The translations under genes were made by a program, and so were the position numbers. A stretch of DNA of 64,000 nucleotides from Sweltsa coloradensis (Eukaryota; Arthropoda; Insecta; Plecoptera; Chloroperlidae): positions 992,001 to 1,056,000 of the forward strand of contig JAMZAV010000111.1 in assembly GCA_024449915.1 (NCBI GenBank), in the 5' to 3' direction. This document shows, in pieces, positions 22,051 through 33,516 of this stretch; positions within the stretch are counted from its first letter, which is position 1, and every line of letters begins with the position of its first letter. Under the pieces are notes generated by a model. That model saw only the letters and a list, made by a program, of their open reading frames with translations. It was not told the DNA's origin and ran no database searches.

Positions 22051-22058
22051 CTTTGTAT

Positions 22059-24100
22059 ATTGCTTGAGTTTAGCAAACAATAATTGTAATACTATATGAT
22101 GATGCTCCTAAAATTCAATGGCCAAGTATGTGAGGACTATTAATTTATTACCTAGTACTGTCCGGCTGCTTTTTGTATTTACATTGGTTGTTCTTTCAAG
22201 TTATGCCTTCATATTTAAAACTACCTTATATAGGGCCTATGACATTACTACGTTATTGTTTTGAGAAACTTGCCATTCTATTAGACAATGTATGCTAATA
22301 ATTGCACTCACTGTATAATCACGTTTACCAATTTGTAGGCTAATGGACGATTTCGTAAACCATCAGCGCTCTATCACGCGCATTGCATGTTGGGAATCAA
22401 GTGCTCCTACAGCAAACCTGGAGGGTGAACTTTTTTGATATAAACCTCTGAACAGAAGGCTGTGTTTTCTTCAATATAAACAATGATTGGCTTCTGTTGA
22501 AGATTTAGTTGGCTGTGTTTGCAACACACTACCTACCCAGAATTCCTTGCGGACTTCGGGCATGCGCAGAGACTTCACGAAATCGTCTTCTAAAAAAATG
22601 TGTTTCCAATGTCACAGTAATGCTCCGCGATAGACATTTATACTGTAGCCACTTGGTGCCTTTGGGGGCATGTGACATTAATTTTGTAACTTGTCAAATT
22701 ATTTCCTCTTGCTGTTGCCATGTGTAAATGCTAATGCATAAAGAATAATGACTGAAGTGTGACAGTGGCAGTGTTTTATTTTAAGGGTGCATTCAGTACT
22801 GTACACTGTTTAAGTCACAATCCGACTAGAAAATAAAACAAAATTTGCACTCGGGTATGAACAAGAAGTGACCCAATTCCGGAAATTGCTACGTACTTTT
22901 TGAAGTATCGTTTTGTGCCGAAGATAGGTCGAACCTGAATATAGGCCTAAGCCGACCCCCTATCCTTTCTTGTTGAAATATAAAAAAAAGTTAGAAAGGA
23001 ACTTTGAGACTTAAAATAGGGTAGGCTTATATTCAGGACAATACAACCCTACATGCAAAGCATGTTTGTTTAAGTGACTGTTATTGTTTGAAGTAACTAT
23101 TGTATCCGCCACAAACCACTTTAAAATAAGCATACAGAGTCTGGAGATGGTTTCTGATTGGGTGATCTCATAACCCTCCTCCCGCTTTAGTTAAACCACT
23201 CGTGTCCTGTTAGTTTATAATTTAAATTATCGTATTCTTTACCACTTGTGTAGGTATTGTCGAACTTTGTGTTTTGGCATTTTGAATAGCCTATGTTGGC
23301 CTAATATATGCCATGGTGGGACTCAAATTTGAGATTTAAAATCCCCTTAGATCCATGATTTAGTTTATTTAAATTGATTCATTGGTTGGTCGATTGCTTG
23401 AAACACTTTGTTCATTGATTGGATGATTGTTAATTACGACTGCACGTTCAGTCAAACTTCACTCCTCAAGCAAATCAGCTTGGTTAAGTTTGGGGCACAA
23501 CTCACTATAACTGAACTGCATGCCTAAAAGTCCGGGCTAGATATACATTCATTTCATCATCTCAAATGGCACCATTGCAGCAACCATTCATATAGTCATC
23601 CACAATCCTAGTACAACACAATTTTAGTACATTGTTTTAGATGTCAGAAAAATCTGTCAGTTCTTTAGGTCGTACGATTCTCTTCAGTGCAACGATTGTC
23701 TAATGTTAAATGTACCCAGAGCGAGAGAAGCCCGCAAATTAAAATTGTGTAAACTACAGAAAATTTTTGGTCACATCTCAAGATCTTTAAGACAACACTG
23801 TTACCTACTACTAACAACTAATTATACGTGACATTCCTGTGGGGTTTTGTTAAAACTACAGGCTACATGTAAAAAAAAGAGTAAACTTTTGTGATCAGTA
23901 TGGTTTTTACCTTATTTGGATTTTAGAACAAATAGGGTTTTTCGGTTCCAAGTTCTGAGTTTTTATTGTGTCCAAGTAATATGAATTACTCGAGACGAGT
24001 GCAAATCGAGCCGGAGTTTTTTGAACTTAACTTGACTATTACTCTTCAACTATAGTACTTCAATGAAAGATCAATCATAAAATAGTAGATTTATTAAATG
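22059..24100 (+). other. Displaced 3' flank of gene 1
   Basis: 22059-22250 and 22640-22760 match the 3' flanks of genes 2 and 3 (GCTTTTTGTATTTACATTGG, CTTGCTGTTGCCATGTGTAA). This was gene 1's 3' UTR/flank before the insertion moved it 6.4 kb away. No further gene is seen to 24100. Confidence 0.6.
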
Positions 24101-24104
24101 AATG

Positions 24105-24330
24105 AATGAATGCTTGCTTTATTTCCATTTAAAATTGTAGACATACAAAGAGTTACATACCGGTACAGTTTCTTGACCCTTTAGATAGTATTATCTGCAA
24201 TCAGGGTAGTATAGGCCCTTATAATATCAATATTTACACACTTAATAAATTTGGCTAATATAAAGCTAGTTCAAGTATCATTAAATATAATATACATGAA
24301 GCTTTTAGAGTATTTCCTAAGGCTATTGGT
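24105..24330 (-). repeat. Antisense LINE 3'-end fragment with (AATG)n
   Basis: AATGAATGAATGAATGCTTGCTTTATTTCC read on the minus strand gives GGAAATAAAGCAAGC followed by a CATT-type tail, typical of LINE 3' ends. A shorter relative lies near 33936-33975. Confidence 0.5.
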
Positions 24331-24489
24331 GTTAAGTCTTTGTGTAGGCTCCAAAAGTGAAGGAACAACCAACCCTAAAAAATAATCTTATATTATATTT
24401 TGTTTTATACAAACTGAAGCAAGTTTTTTCCCGTTATCGACTTGTGTGTGAAGTCTTTTGAGTTTGTAATGTATCTTCTATTCAGTTAC

Positions 24490-25695
24490 ATATGCCTAAC
24501 TACCATGACGGCAGCATTCCAACTAATACATGAGATCAATAACGCCTTAGATAAGAAACTAGTGGTTGGATCTATTATGTGCGATCTGTCTAAAGCATTC
24601 GATACACTTCACCATTCTATCCTTATTGATAAATTAAAACATTACGGACTAAGGGGTACAGCAGGTTCATGGGTCAGATCCTATCTTACTGACCGAAAGC
24701 AACGCGTAGACATTAACAGCAATGGTGTTGAGTGTTCATCAGGTTGGAAACAGGTTAATAGTGGGGTTCCGCAGGGTTCTAATATTGGTCCAGTTTTCTT
24801 TAGCCTTTATATCAACGATTTACCACCTTATTTAGCGCGTCTATGCAAAGCAATTCTTTTCGCAGATGATACTACCGTGATAATTACGGCACAGAGCATA
24901 GACGAGTTAATTTACAAATTGGGAGTTATTCTTAGAGAATTAGAAGCATGGTTCAAGGCTAACAAATTGAAGCTAAACTGTTCAAAAACCCAAATAATTA
25001 CCTACCAAGTTAAGGGTCAACATCCACATTTAACAGTAGAGCATAACAACTTATCAATTGATATAGTGGAGGTAGCCAAATTCCTAGGCCTTAAACTGGA
25101 TTTTAAACTAAAGTGGTCATCTCATATTGAAGACCTGGGCAAGTGACTAAGCTCTTCTTGTTTTACAATGAAAGCCTTGTCCACCCAATGTAATTTGGAT
25201 ACAAGGAAAAAAGTTTTTCATGCCAACACTCAGTCTCTGATAAACTATGGGATATTGTTTTGGGGGAACTCAACGAGTGCAAGTAAGATTTTTTGCCTTC
25301 AGAAGAGAGCATTGCGGTATATGCTCCATTTAGGCTCTAGAGAATCATGCAGACAGGCTTTTAAGAATGCAAATATATTAACTGTAGCTTGTCTGTATCT
25401 GCTTGAGGTTATCATGTTTGTAAATAAATTTCCTAACTTATTTCAATTGAATGCAAATGTCCATAATATAAACACGAGAGGGAAGGGAAAATTGTACCAG
25501 ACTAGCCATAGATTGAAGCTGCTGGATAATGATCCCGTGAACATGGGAATTAAAGTATATAACAAATTGCCTGAAGAATTACGGAATGTTGGTGTTACAA
25601 GCTCTAGGAAGGAGTTTAAGGCTAGGATTAAATCATTCCTTTTGGAACACAGCTTTTATTCAGTAAGTGAATATTTTGAGACTTGTATTGTATAG
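24490..25695 (+). pseudogene. Reverse transcriptase fragment of the second LINE, one internal stop
   Basis: Shows CDLSKAFDTLHH, SGVPQGSNIGPVFFSLYIND and the catalytic LFADDT, then the C-terminal region with GNSTSASKIFCLQKRALR. A single TGA at 25144-25146 interrupts an otherwise continuous frame. Its position in related proteins is usually a basic residue, so CGA-to-TGA mutation is likely. The missing N-terminus marks it as dead on arrival by 5' truncation. Confidence 0.85.
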
Positions 25696-26003
25696 GACTA
25701 GCTTAAGCTAACTATAGTATCAGTACATATGTTGTGTGAACCCAAATATCTTAGTTTTAATTTTAATTTTAATCTAATGACTGATATATTGTATCTACAT
25801 TGAAACTATTTTAATTGACCAATTGCACTCTTTTATCAAATTGAACTTTGTTAACATTGTAAACTGTTTATGTAGTTGTTTATGTTTGTTTTCTTAACAA
25901 TTGTACAGATCTTCATTGACAACTTCAAATACTCGCATGTCTATATGATATGCATATGAGTGAACACTGTAGAAGGCTTACTTAAATAAATAAATAAATA
26001 AAT
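24490..26003 (+). mobile_element. 5'-truncated non-LTR retrotransposon, second copy/family
   Basis: Starts within the reverse transcriptase, keeps the C-terminal region and a 3' UTR, and ends in an AAATAAATAAATAAATAAAT tail near 25984-26003. It lacks the endonuclease. The RT sequence differs clearly from the 16803 element, so it is another family. Confidence 0.85.
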
Positions 26004-26279
26004 ACCTTGCATAGAAGTTCCTCACAACTAAAAGTAGCCTACTTCTCCAACTTAAATCTTGTCAGCATTATTGATTTCATTTATTAAACTAAAATTATTT
26101 CAGTCTTTTGGTTTGAGGGTAATGTCTTGTAGGTAATAGGTACTATGTATGTATTTATCATCCTGTAGACTTATGTTTACACTTTACAGTACAATAGTAG
26201 GCTACCTACAGGATTTGTTATAAGAAATAATAACTTTGAGATCTTACCGTACTATAATAAAATAAAATATAAAGATAAG

Positions 26280-26682
26280 CAGGGTACGAATTGATGGGGA
26301 GGTTTTCCCCCCTTTGGTAATTTCATCCCTGGCTCTGTTTTACTGAAAGGTATCCCCGCCGGGCTAAATCCCTACCTCTGGATACCCATCTCATATCAAG
26401 TGACTTTATCTCGTAACGTTAATAAATAATGCGTCAATTTACACATATATTCCTAGTCATAGAAGTGTTTGTACATTAATAAACCAAACCAATGGACTCT
26501 TTGTCCCCAACCTTGGATACCTCAGATCACTTCTAAGGCCATCTGGAGGGCAATAATAGGCCCGGCTATCTCCCAAAAATGTAGTCTCCGGCGACTGGGG
26601 CGGAGCAGACACCTTACAGCCCACGCAAATACTGTACCTGGCCACCCCCCCCCCCTCTGTCTAGCCGTCAATTCGCACCCTG
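26280..26682. mobile_element. hAT-like MITE, second copy (opposite orientation)
   Basis: The ends CAGGGTACGAATTG and (inverted) CAGGGTGCGAATTG are flanked by AAGATAAG (26272-26279) and AAGATAAA (26683-26690). Internal sequence such as CTGGCTCTGTTTTACTGAAA is the complement of the 1968-2494 element. Confidence 0.8.
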
Positions 26683-26690
26683 AAGATAAA

Positions 26691-27990
26691 AAGAAAAAAA
26701 GAAAAAGAAATATTTACAATAGGTCTAGGCCTTGACGTAGGTAAAAATAGGCACAACACTAGTGTGTAGTGTTTTTTCTTCCAAAACTAAAAAAACAATC
26801 ATTTCTAGCACTAAGTTATTCTACATAAAAAAAATATATATAATAAATGTATATACATAATAGTATACTATTAATAAATATGGTACCATATAGTTTCTTT
26901 TCTTCACTCCAACCCAGTGAACCAGTAGCAGATCACAACAGATTATAGGTCCTTCAGAAAACTCATCTACAGAGTTAAAAGTTTCCTTTAACAGGTACAT
27001 TTTAATAATAGTTTTTATTTTAGGAGGTAATTATATAATATGTGCAGCATCGTTATTTTTCTGCGTACGACTGAAGGGAATGTGGAAATTATCCCACTGT
27101 CAGTGTTGTGGGTGTGGATTGTAGAGTTGGGTGGATGGTTGTTTTTATTATTGATTGCTAATGTAAGTGTTTCTAGTGTGTTCAAAGATGGCAAGGCAAA
27201 GAAGTTTGCAAGTGTCTTGTTCGAGTTTCTATCGAGTTTTCAATCGTCTGATAAAAAAAATTCTTAAAGTGAATATTTCTTATTGATCATGTATGTACCT
27301 CTGTATGTCAATATTAAAATATAATAGATTATTATTATTATTATCCAATTATGTAATCAATTATTTTTCTAGGGATGCATTACATTCAACGTGCTTCTTA
27401 GGTCACTGTCCCAATCCTCTCCTAATATCTATGGCTGATATGTTGTCTCACAGATAAACATATACAATAGCTAGTTTTTTACGTAAAACGGTTTCACAAG
27501 ATCACTTGATCCTTACAGAATGTATAAAAATACCCGAAAAGTCGAACCATCTGCAATTAAAGATGTGCACAAACGAAATTCCGACGGCTGTTCTGCATGG
27601 TTTTAAATGGGATTGCAGACAGCGTCCTGGCTGTTTGTCTGCAGGGAACGAGGCATGCGCGTGCAGTTCTGCGCAAGACATCACACAAAGGTTAATCGTA
27701 AATATGAATTTGGTGATTTTTTAAAACCCTTTCATGGCAAAATAGTTTTAGGGGTTAAATTTGAGTTTTGACTTTGTAGACTAACAATACTGAAGACTAA
27801 CAAAGAAAATAAAAACTTTTTTTCATGCGTTACCCTCAAAAACGTTTTGACGTGCCACACAATGATTTTGTAAAAACTGCACAAATCAAAATAAACAATG
27901 AACAACCAAAAAGGAGTTTTGCCAAAGATAGAAAATTAATGTTCAAGGTTTTGTAGTTTTTTTTGTTAATAAAACAGCAAAATCATAACT
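26691..27990. other. Intergenic stretch, no gene recognised
   Basis: AT-rich, with an (ATT)n run near 27330-27345. A 75-codon open frame at 27040-27267 has no recognisable domain and I do not call it. Near 27940-27985 is a fragment related to the flanks of the CCTTTAACG palindromes (GTTTTGTAGTTTTTTTTGTTA). Confidence 0.4.
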
Positions 27991-28097
27991 ATTTTTGGGG
28001 GGGGGGGCTAACTGAATGAGTTCCTAAAAATATGATTATAAATAACTTTCCCATGCACACGTTCTTAGCTAGGCTGTATTATACTCGAGCTACTTAT

Positions 28098-28656
28098 TGG
28101 ATGAGCGAAGCAAAGACTTCAATTTCACTGACCCCCCAAAAAAATTAGCTCAGGTGTTTTATTTTTTGTATTATTGTCTGCTTGTCCGCTCTCTACCGGG
28201 CAAACGGCATATGCGATCTTGATGAAAATTTGAGGGGACCTTCAAAATCTCTGAACTTAGACCTGCCACGTTTTTGGGGAGAATAGAAGAAATATTTCTT
28301 GCGAATATCGTACTTTTACGATTTTTTTCGATTTTAAGTGCGATATTTTCGTGACATTTTGGCCGTTTCTGACCAAATGGGTGGGGCTACAACGTTCATA
28401 TTTTACATGGACGTTAAGGTAATGCAGATGTATTGCTTTCTGAAAGAAAAAGTTAGCCAGAATCCGTAGAATAAAGGTTTTGATATGAGTTTTTTTTAGG
28501 TTTATAATAACAATTAACAAGTAACAATAGAAACTTGACAACAATTACCTGCAATGCATTCAAAAAGCACTTGCAAAGGAAAAGTGGTCCTATGCAAACT
28601 AAAAACTTACAAAAAAGCTCATCCATCAACACCGCGGGACTTAAGCGTTTTCCTAG
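28098..28656. mobile_element. TGGATGAGCG-family element in the unit-2 promoter region
   Basis: Begins TGGATGAGCGAAGC and ends AGCGTTTTCCTAG. In units 1 and 3 the flanks join as CTTATATAAA.GCAA; here CTTAT is followed by the element and then TATGAATGCAAATT. It therefore splits the TATATAAA motif. The interior shares CTCTGAACTTAGA and TTTTACGATTTTTT with the 20499 element. Confidence 0.75.
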
Positions 28657-28776
28657 TATGAATGCAAATTGGGTAATTCATTTGATAAGTTTTTGAGTAA
28701 ATTGTGTCAGAAATGCGGGACATGTTTGCTTATTTGAGATGATCAAGTTTCCCGCTTCCTCGAAGCGCGTGATACA

Positions 28777-28794
28777 CAGTTCTTGTAAGAACTG
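28777..28794. promoter_or_regulatory. Conserved 18-bp palindrome, unit 2
   Basis: Identical to 821-838 and 39875-39892 (8-base arms around GT), 111 bases before the GT donor at 28888. Confidence 0.5.
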
Positions 28795-28887
28795 CGTCTG
28801 CCTTTTCGTTCTTGGTTTTGTCTCTCGTCTCTTCTCGTGTTGTTTTTGGCGTCTACAGAACTGTTTGTTTCCTGATAATATTATTAT
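28795..28887 (+). other. Predicted non-coding exon 1 (3' part), gene 2
   Basis: Matches the unit-1 and unit-3 segments and ends TTATTAT|GTAAGT. The partner acceptor is TTTTAG ending at 30945, giving a 2.06-kb intron. Confidence 0.6.
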
Positions 28888-29030
28888 GTAAGTATTCTTT
28901 GCATGGTATCTTGAAAATGTCTACCTATTTCGTTCATAAACTTGTTATACCAGTCTTGGGGCTTGGATCAATACGTTTTTTAAAACAGTAGGCCCTAGCC
29001 TAGACCTAGGGAGCGCGACCTAACCTAACT

Positions 29031-29241
29031 GGTACTTTTTCGGTTGGTGTGCTCCCCTATTAATACAATACTCCACCTACAAAACCTTTAACGTCGCTAT
29101 TTAATTATAAAAGACTTTCAACAGAAAAGTACTTTCGCCTAAAATAGCGACGTTAAAGGTTTAGAAGGTACTTTAGATTTAAAACAGCAACGTTAAAGGT
29201 TTTGGGATTAATAGGGGAGCACACCAACCGAAAAAAGTACC
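29031..29241. mobile_element. hAT-like MITE, family A, with nested palindrome
   Basis: The ends GGTACTTTTTCGGTTGGTG and complement are flanked by a perfect 8-bp duplication ACCTAACT (29023-29030, 29242-29249). Inside is a CCTTTAACGTCGC palindrome (about 29084-29205) with an extra half-copy. A relative lies at 42675-42894. Confidence 0.88.
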
Positions 29242-29425
29242 ACCTAACTTATATTTAAGCCACGTGGCATGTTGGGGCCTAAGGTAGGTCCTGGCTTCAT
29301 ACTTGAAATCTATCCGAAAATGTACAAGAAAAAAAGAAAAGAGAATGATTAACCTTTCTGAAGTAGGCCTACCGTAGAGGCTAGAGAGCGCTGTAGATTA
29401 TGGGACTTGTTGCATGGCTTCACAC

Positions 29426-29973
29426 TAGGGTTGCCATTCGTCCCGCTATCCAATTTAAAGTCCCGCGTCCCGCTAATGCACCCAGCGGGACACAATTGTC
29501 CCGCTTTATAGAAAAATTGTCAAAGTCCAATCTACAATCAGATATATGCAGTCCAAAACGTGCAAAGCTATCAACAGCAAACTATGTGGGCCACGGGACA
29601 CGCCGCCATCTTTGAGCCGCCAAAGTACTTGGCTTGGCTCGACAGTCAACACTTTGGTTTGTGTTGATGACAGGGGGTGGAGGGGTAGGGGTGTACCGAG
29701 TACATCGCGAAACCTTAGTCTGACTCATTTCCGCACTCCAACCAATGCATTTTTGTTGGTTTTCTGTTTTTTGCACAACAAAAACTACAATATTTTGCTA
29801 TTGCATTCAGACCAGCATTTTTATCAAAAACGCTCAAAATGCACTCTTAAAACATAGTTTTTAAAAAATTTGCCTGCGGCGCTATAGTTGGGGGGAGCCC
29901 CCCCAAACCCCCCCTACTATTTGCCCTGAAAAGATTTGTCCCGCCACCTTGAGTTTAAATTATGGCAACCCTA
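29426..29973. mobile_element. Non-autonomous hAT element (TAGGGTTGCCAT ends)
   Basis: TIRs start TAGGGTTGCCAT, close to the ends of the autonomous hAT at 3119-6229. A perfect 8-bp duplication CTTCACAC lies at 29418-29425 and 29974-29981. Unit 3 keeps the empty site (GGCTTCACACTGGGAAG near 42634-42650). Internal GGGAC/GTCCC words; no transposase. Confidence 0.9.
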
Positions 29974-29981
29974 CTTCACAC

Positions 29982-30946
29982 TGGGAAGTTGAAGAGCATT
30001 AAGTAAAACGCTGTGGCTATTTAACCGTAGCTACTGAAAAATTACGTTATACAATTTAACCGTAGACTACTACGGAAAATTTAAGCATGCTATTAAAACT
30101 AGCTACGGGAACGGCGGTAGAGTTTAGCTGTAGACTTTAGGCCTAGGCCTACGAAAGATTTACGACCACTAAACCAAAGCTACGGACAAGTTTTGTACCT
30201 TTAATATTAAATTATTCTATGCCGTTCTATGCCTACAGATGAAATTGTTGCACGCCACGCCATATAGGCGGCCAGCCTAGACGTAAACATTAGCCTAGGG
30301 TGTTATTGCTTCCGTCCTACATAGGCCCTAGGCCTACTCATACAGTAGTGCGAATCTATTCGTAGGATTCATTACTTTCGAGACTATGGCCTGGGTTTTC
30401 AGGCATAATTTATGATATCAAATTCTCTAATAGGCCTTTGCTCTAGCCAAAATGTGTTTTAGAATTGACTTGACCCAAAGAATCTGCATCAAAGCAATTG
30501 CATGTAGGCCTAAACATGGCCTAGAATAGTCTAAATCGCGTAGGCCTAAGCCTGAAGAAGATGGGGAGGGGGAGGGTCCATCAACGCGATTGGAAAAAGC
30601 GTTCGCCCGCTAGAGAATAGAGAGAGATTGTTCGGAGGCTGGCCTTTTATTATCTTGAGAACAAGCTATAAATTCTATCTATTTGTCTACCAGTGCAGTC
30701 CGCTCTAATCTAAACCCCCCCCCCGGTACCCACCACTCATGACCTTGACAAGACGTGACATATGCAATGGCCCACTGCTTGGTCTTATTTCTAGCACAGT
30801 CTGCTTCTCTCTTTTATTATGCTAGTTTACTAGTTAAATAGACCCTAATAAAAATTATTTCCTCTGTAAAAAAACATTCAACATTGGTTTTCAGTCCTAT
30901 CATTGTGTAGGCTACTTAATTAAAACATGCTTTTTTTTATTTTAGA
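29982..30946. other. Rest of unit-2 intron, ending at the splice acceptor
   Basis: 30620-30760 matches the other units. It ends TTATTTTAG|A before the ATG. No gene recognised. Several AGGCCTA words occur. Confidence 0.5.
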
Positions 30947-32868
30947 ATGGCTGACAAAGCTAAGCAGACTGACATCATAGCAGAGCCCGGAATCCTGGCT
31001 ATGGGCACTAGTCTGCCTGCAGGTCCTAGCATACAGTCCTACTTCTCAGAGGAGACCATCAAGCAGGTGGCTTGCGGCCATAGCCACTCTGCCGTAGTTT
31101 GTGACTCGGGTAAAGTGTTCACCTTCGGACGGACGGAGCTGGGATCTTTCACAGTCACTGCACCAAGGCTGGTTGCCACACTCGCTGCCATGAGAGTAAC
31201 ACAGGTGGCTTGTGGATATCGGTACACCGTGTTCCTCACTGATGAGGGGAACCTTTATTCGTGTGGGAAGAATAACTGTGGTCAGCTGGGCCTCGGCCAC
31301 ACCAAGGATATTCCCTCCCCAGTCCTAGTGACCGGACTGCCTCGCATCAAGAAGGTGGCTGCTGGGTATGACTACACAGTGGCTCTTGCTGACAGTGGTG
31401 AGGTGTGGGTGACGGGGTGCAATGATGAAGGACAACTAGGACTTGGTCATACAAACAACAAACCTCGTTCACCCTTGTACCTAATCTTGCAGAGCCTATA
31501 ATTGACGTATCATGTGGTGTGTCACACACAGCTCTTTTCTCCAAGTCTCAGGACAGTCTCTTAATGGCAGGGAATAACCAATATGGTCAACTAGGTTTGT
31601 TAGGAACAAATCAAGGTGTATCTACCTTCAAACAAGTATTGGTGCCATCATCAGCAGTAGTGGCCGTGTCCTGTGGTGGATACCACACTGTGGCCCTCAA
31701 GGCAGATGGGACAGTCTTGGTTTGTGGAGATAATGACCGTGGACAGTTAGGCACTGGAAACACAACAGGCATATCTAACCCCACCCAGATGACTGGTCTC
31801 GAGAACCACATCATCACACAAGTTATTGCAGGATGGAATCACACTGCCCTCTTTACAGAACAGGGTGAAGTGTTAGTCTGTGGCAGAGGATCAGATGGTG
31901 AACTGGGTCAGGGGAAGCAAAACATCTTAGTGGCAACACTACTGCCAAAGTCACCAGGACTTCTTGTGAAACAGGTGGCCTTTGCTGCGACCTATTCTCT
32001 GATGTTAGTTGTGGCAATATCAAACGTTTCAGCACCGGTTGAGCTTCAAAGTGAAGCTACTGTACAGGATGACCAAGCAAGAGGCTGCATAACTAATTGG
32101 GAGAAGAGCTTCATGCAATCTTTAGAATGTCCAGTGTGTTTAAAGATTATGTCTACACCTATACACCAGTGTTTGAATGGTCACAGCTTGTGTGATTTAT
32201 GCCGGTCAAACCTTACAGTCTGCCCCTTGTGTCAGGAGGACTTTGGGAGAGTGAGGAACTTTGCCTTGGAGGGCCTTAGTATGGAGATCGAACTACCTTG
32301 TATGGAATGTCTCCTACGAATGCCCGTATGTAAGTTAGATAAGCACCCGGAGATATGTCCTAATCGCAAGTACAGGTGTTTGGTAGACGAGACGTGTGAC
32401 TGGAGAGGCCGGCCTGATACGATGCTGGCGCACACTTCCTCTGTGCACCCAGACCAGACGTGGCGAAACCTACCTCGCTTGTTCCGTCACTCAACATCGG
32501 ACAACCTCGTGCACACTGATCTTCTAGCGGCGCACGACAAAGTGTTCACTCTACACCGCAGGTTCATCCAGGCCACGGGCGAGTTCCAGGCGATCGTTAG
32601 GTTCATTGGACCTCTAGAACATAAGGACAAGTTCAAGTTAAAACTTAAATTTGTGTCCGTTAACGAAGACAAAACCTGCCGTAGCAATATTTGTGCCGAC
32701 ACTGAAAGTGTTGAAGATGTGTTTCAGTCTTCCAATTGTGTAATGATGGAGCGACAGTTTGTCGCTAAGTATCTTCGACGTGGCTGGTTGGTGTGCGAAG
32801 CAACTATCATTCGTGAGGAAACTCAAAGTACTCTTGATGACAAAATCGAGGCATTGCTTAGTGCTTGA
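30947..32868 (+). pseudogene. RCC1-RING-SIAH ligase, copy 2, with one -1 frameshift
   Basis: Same architecture and start context as gene 1 (..TTTTAG|AATGG). The frame opens at 30947 and runs to a TAG ending 31501, because an AAAA run of gene 1 is AAA here (31460-31462, codon ~172, RCC1 blade 4). The original frame then stays open for about 450 codons to 32868 and keeps all RING and SIAH Cys/His residues, ending ...EALLSA. If translated as read, it yields a 184-residue partial propeller without RING. Options are a recent pseudogene, a homopolymer sequencing error or (less likely) frameshift decoding. Amino-acid identity to gene 1 is high throughout. Confidence 0.8.
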
Positions 32869-32923
32869 GTTGTGGCAAACAATTCTAATATGATAATGAA
32901 TGATGTGTCTAAATTTCAATGAT

Positions 32924-33172
32924 CAATAGACATTTTTCAAAATCACCAGCACCCTCTATATCGGACGCGCAAAGCATTACGGGAGAACGGTCATTTACAC
33001 GCTCAAGGTCATATGCTCGGGTGTGTGACGTACTGCGTTTCCAGCCCAGTCACAGTCAGTGCTGACCGCCATGGGCGCAAGCATAATTGCTTTTAGCGTT
33101 TAAGCGCCCTTTCTCCCGTAATGCTTTGCAACGGAGCGCGCATGCGCAGCTAATTCTGAAAATGGTCTATTG
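32924..33172. mobile_element. Palindromic MITE (CAATAGAC ends) in the 3' flank of gene 2
   Basis: The ends CAATAGACATTTTTCA and, inverted, CAATAGACCATTTTCA bound 249 bp. Inner arms AAGCATTACGGGAGAA and TTCTCCCGTAATGCTTTGC also pair. Gene 3's flank reads straight through (CAATGATCTATTGTGTG), confirming an insertion. Confidence 0.75.
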
Positions 33173-33516
33173 TGTTAAACTTTAATCTATTACTAGTACT
33201 GCCAGTCTGCTTTTTGTATTTACATTGGTTGTTCTTTCAAGTCCTACATTGTTATTACACGTTCCTACTTTATATAGTTTTTAACTTGGTGTTATTATAT
33301 TAGTCAATGTACACCTTTAATTGCTCTTACTGTCTAATCATTATTCACCATTTGTATTATGTATGGTATACTACCTACCTTATTAGAGTTTGTTTGTTTT
33401 TTAATCTGTTTCCTGTCACAGAATGCCCCGCAATTGACCTACATTATACTGTAGCCACTTGGTGAGTTGGTGGGATTATTTACGTGACATTAATCTTGTG
33501 ATTTTTATCTGTTTTC
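33173..33516 (+). other. 3' flank of gene 2, shared with genes 1 and 3
   Basis: GCTTTTTGTATTTACATTGG and neighbours align with 22160-22250 and 47140-47220. Probably 3' UTR; no gene. Confidence 0.55.

Larger units (their letters stand above)
27991..29400 (+). repeat. Unit-2 copy of the 5' flanking block
   Basis: Matches 550-1190 and 39600-40260 apart from insertions at 28098-28656 and 29031-29241. At 27998-28010 it has a G run where units 1 and 3 have C runs. It carries the palindrome at 28777 and the donor at 28888. Confidence 0.7.

Noticed and set aside
27040..27267. 75-codon hydrophobic open frame after an acceptor-like site
   Set aside because: No homologous frame in other units, no domain and no supporting exon signals downstream.
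31455..31470. Programmed ribosomal frameshifting in copies 2 and 3
   Set aside because: The two lesions are at different sites and neither shows an X-XXY-YYZ heptamer or an obvious downstream pseudoknot; deletion or sequence error is simpler. Not fully excluded.
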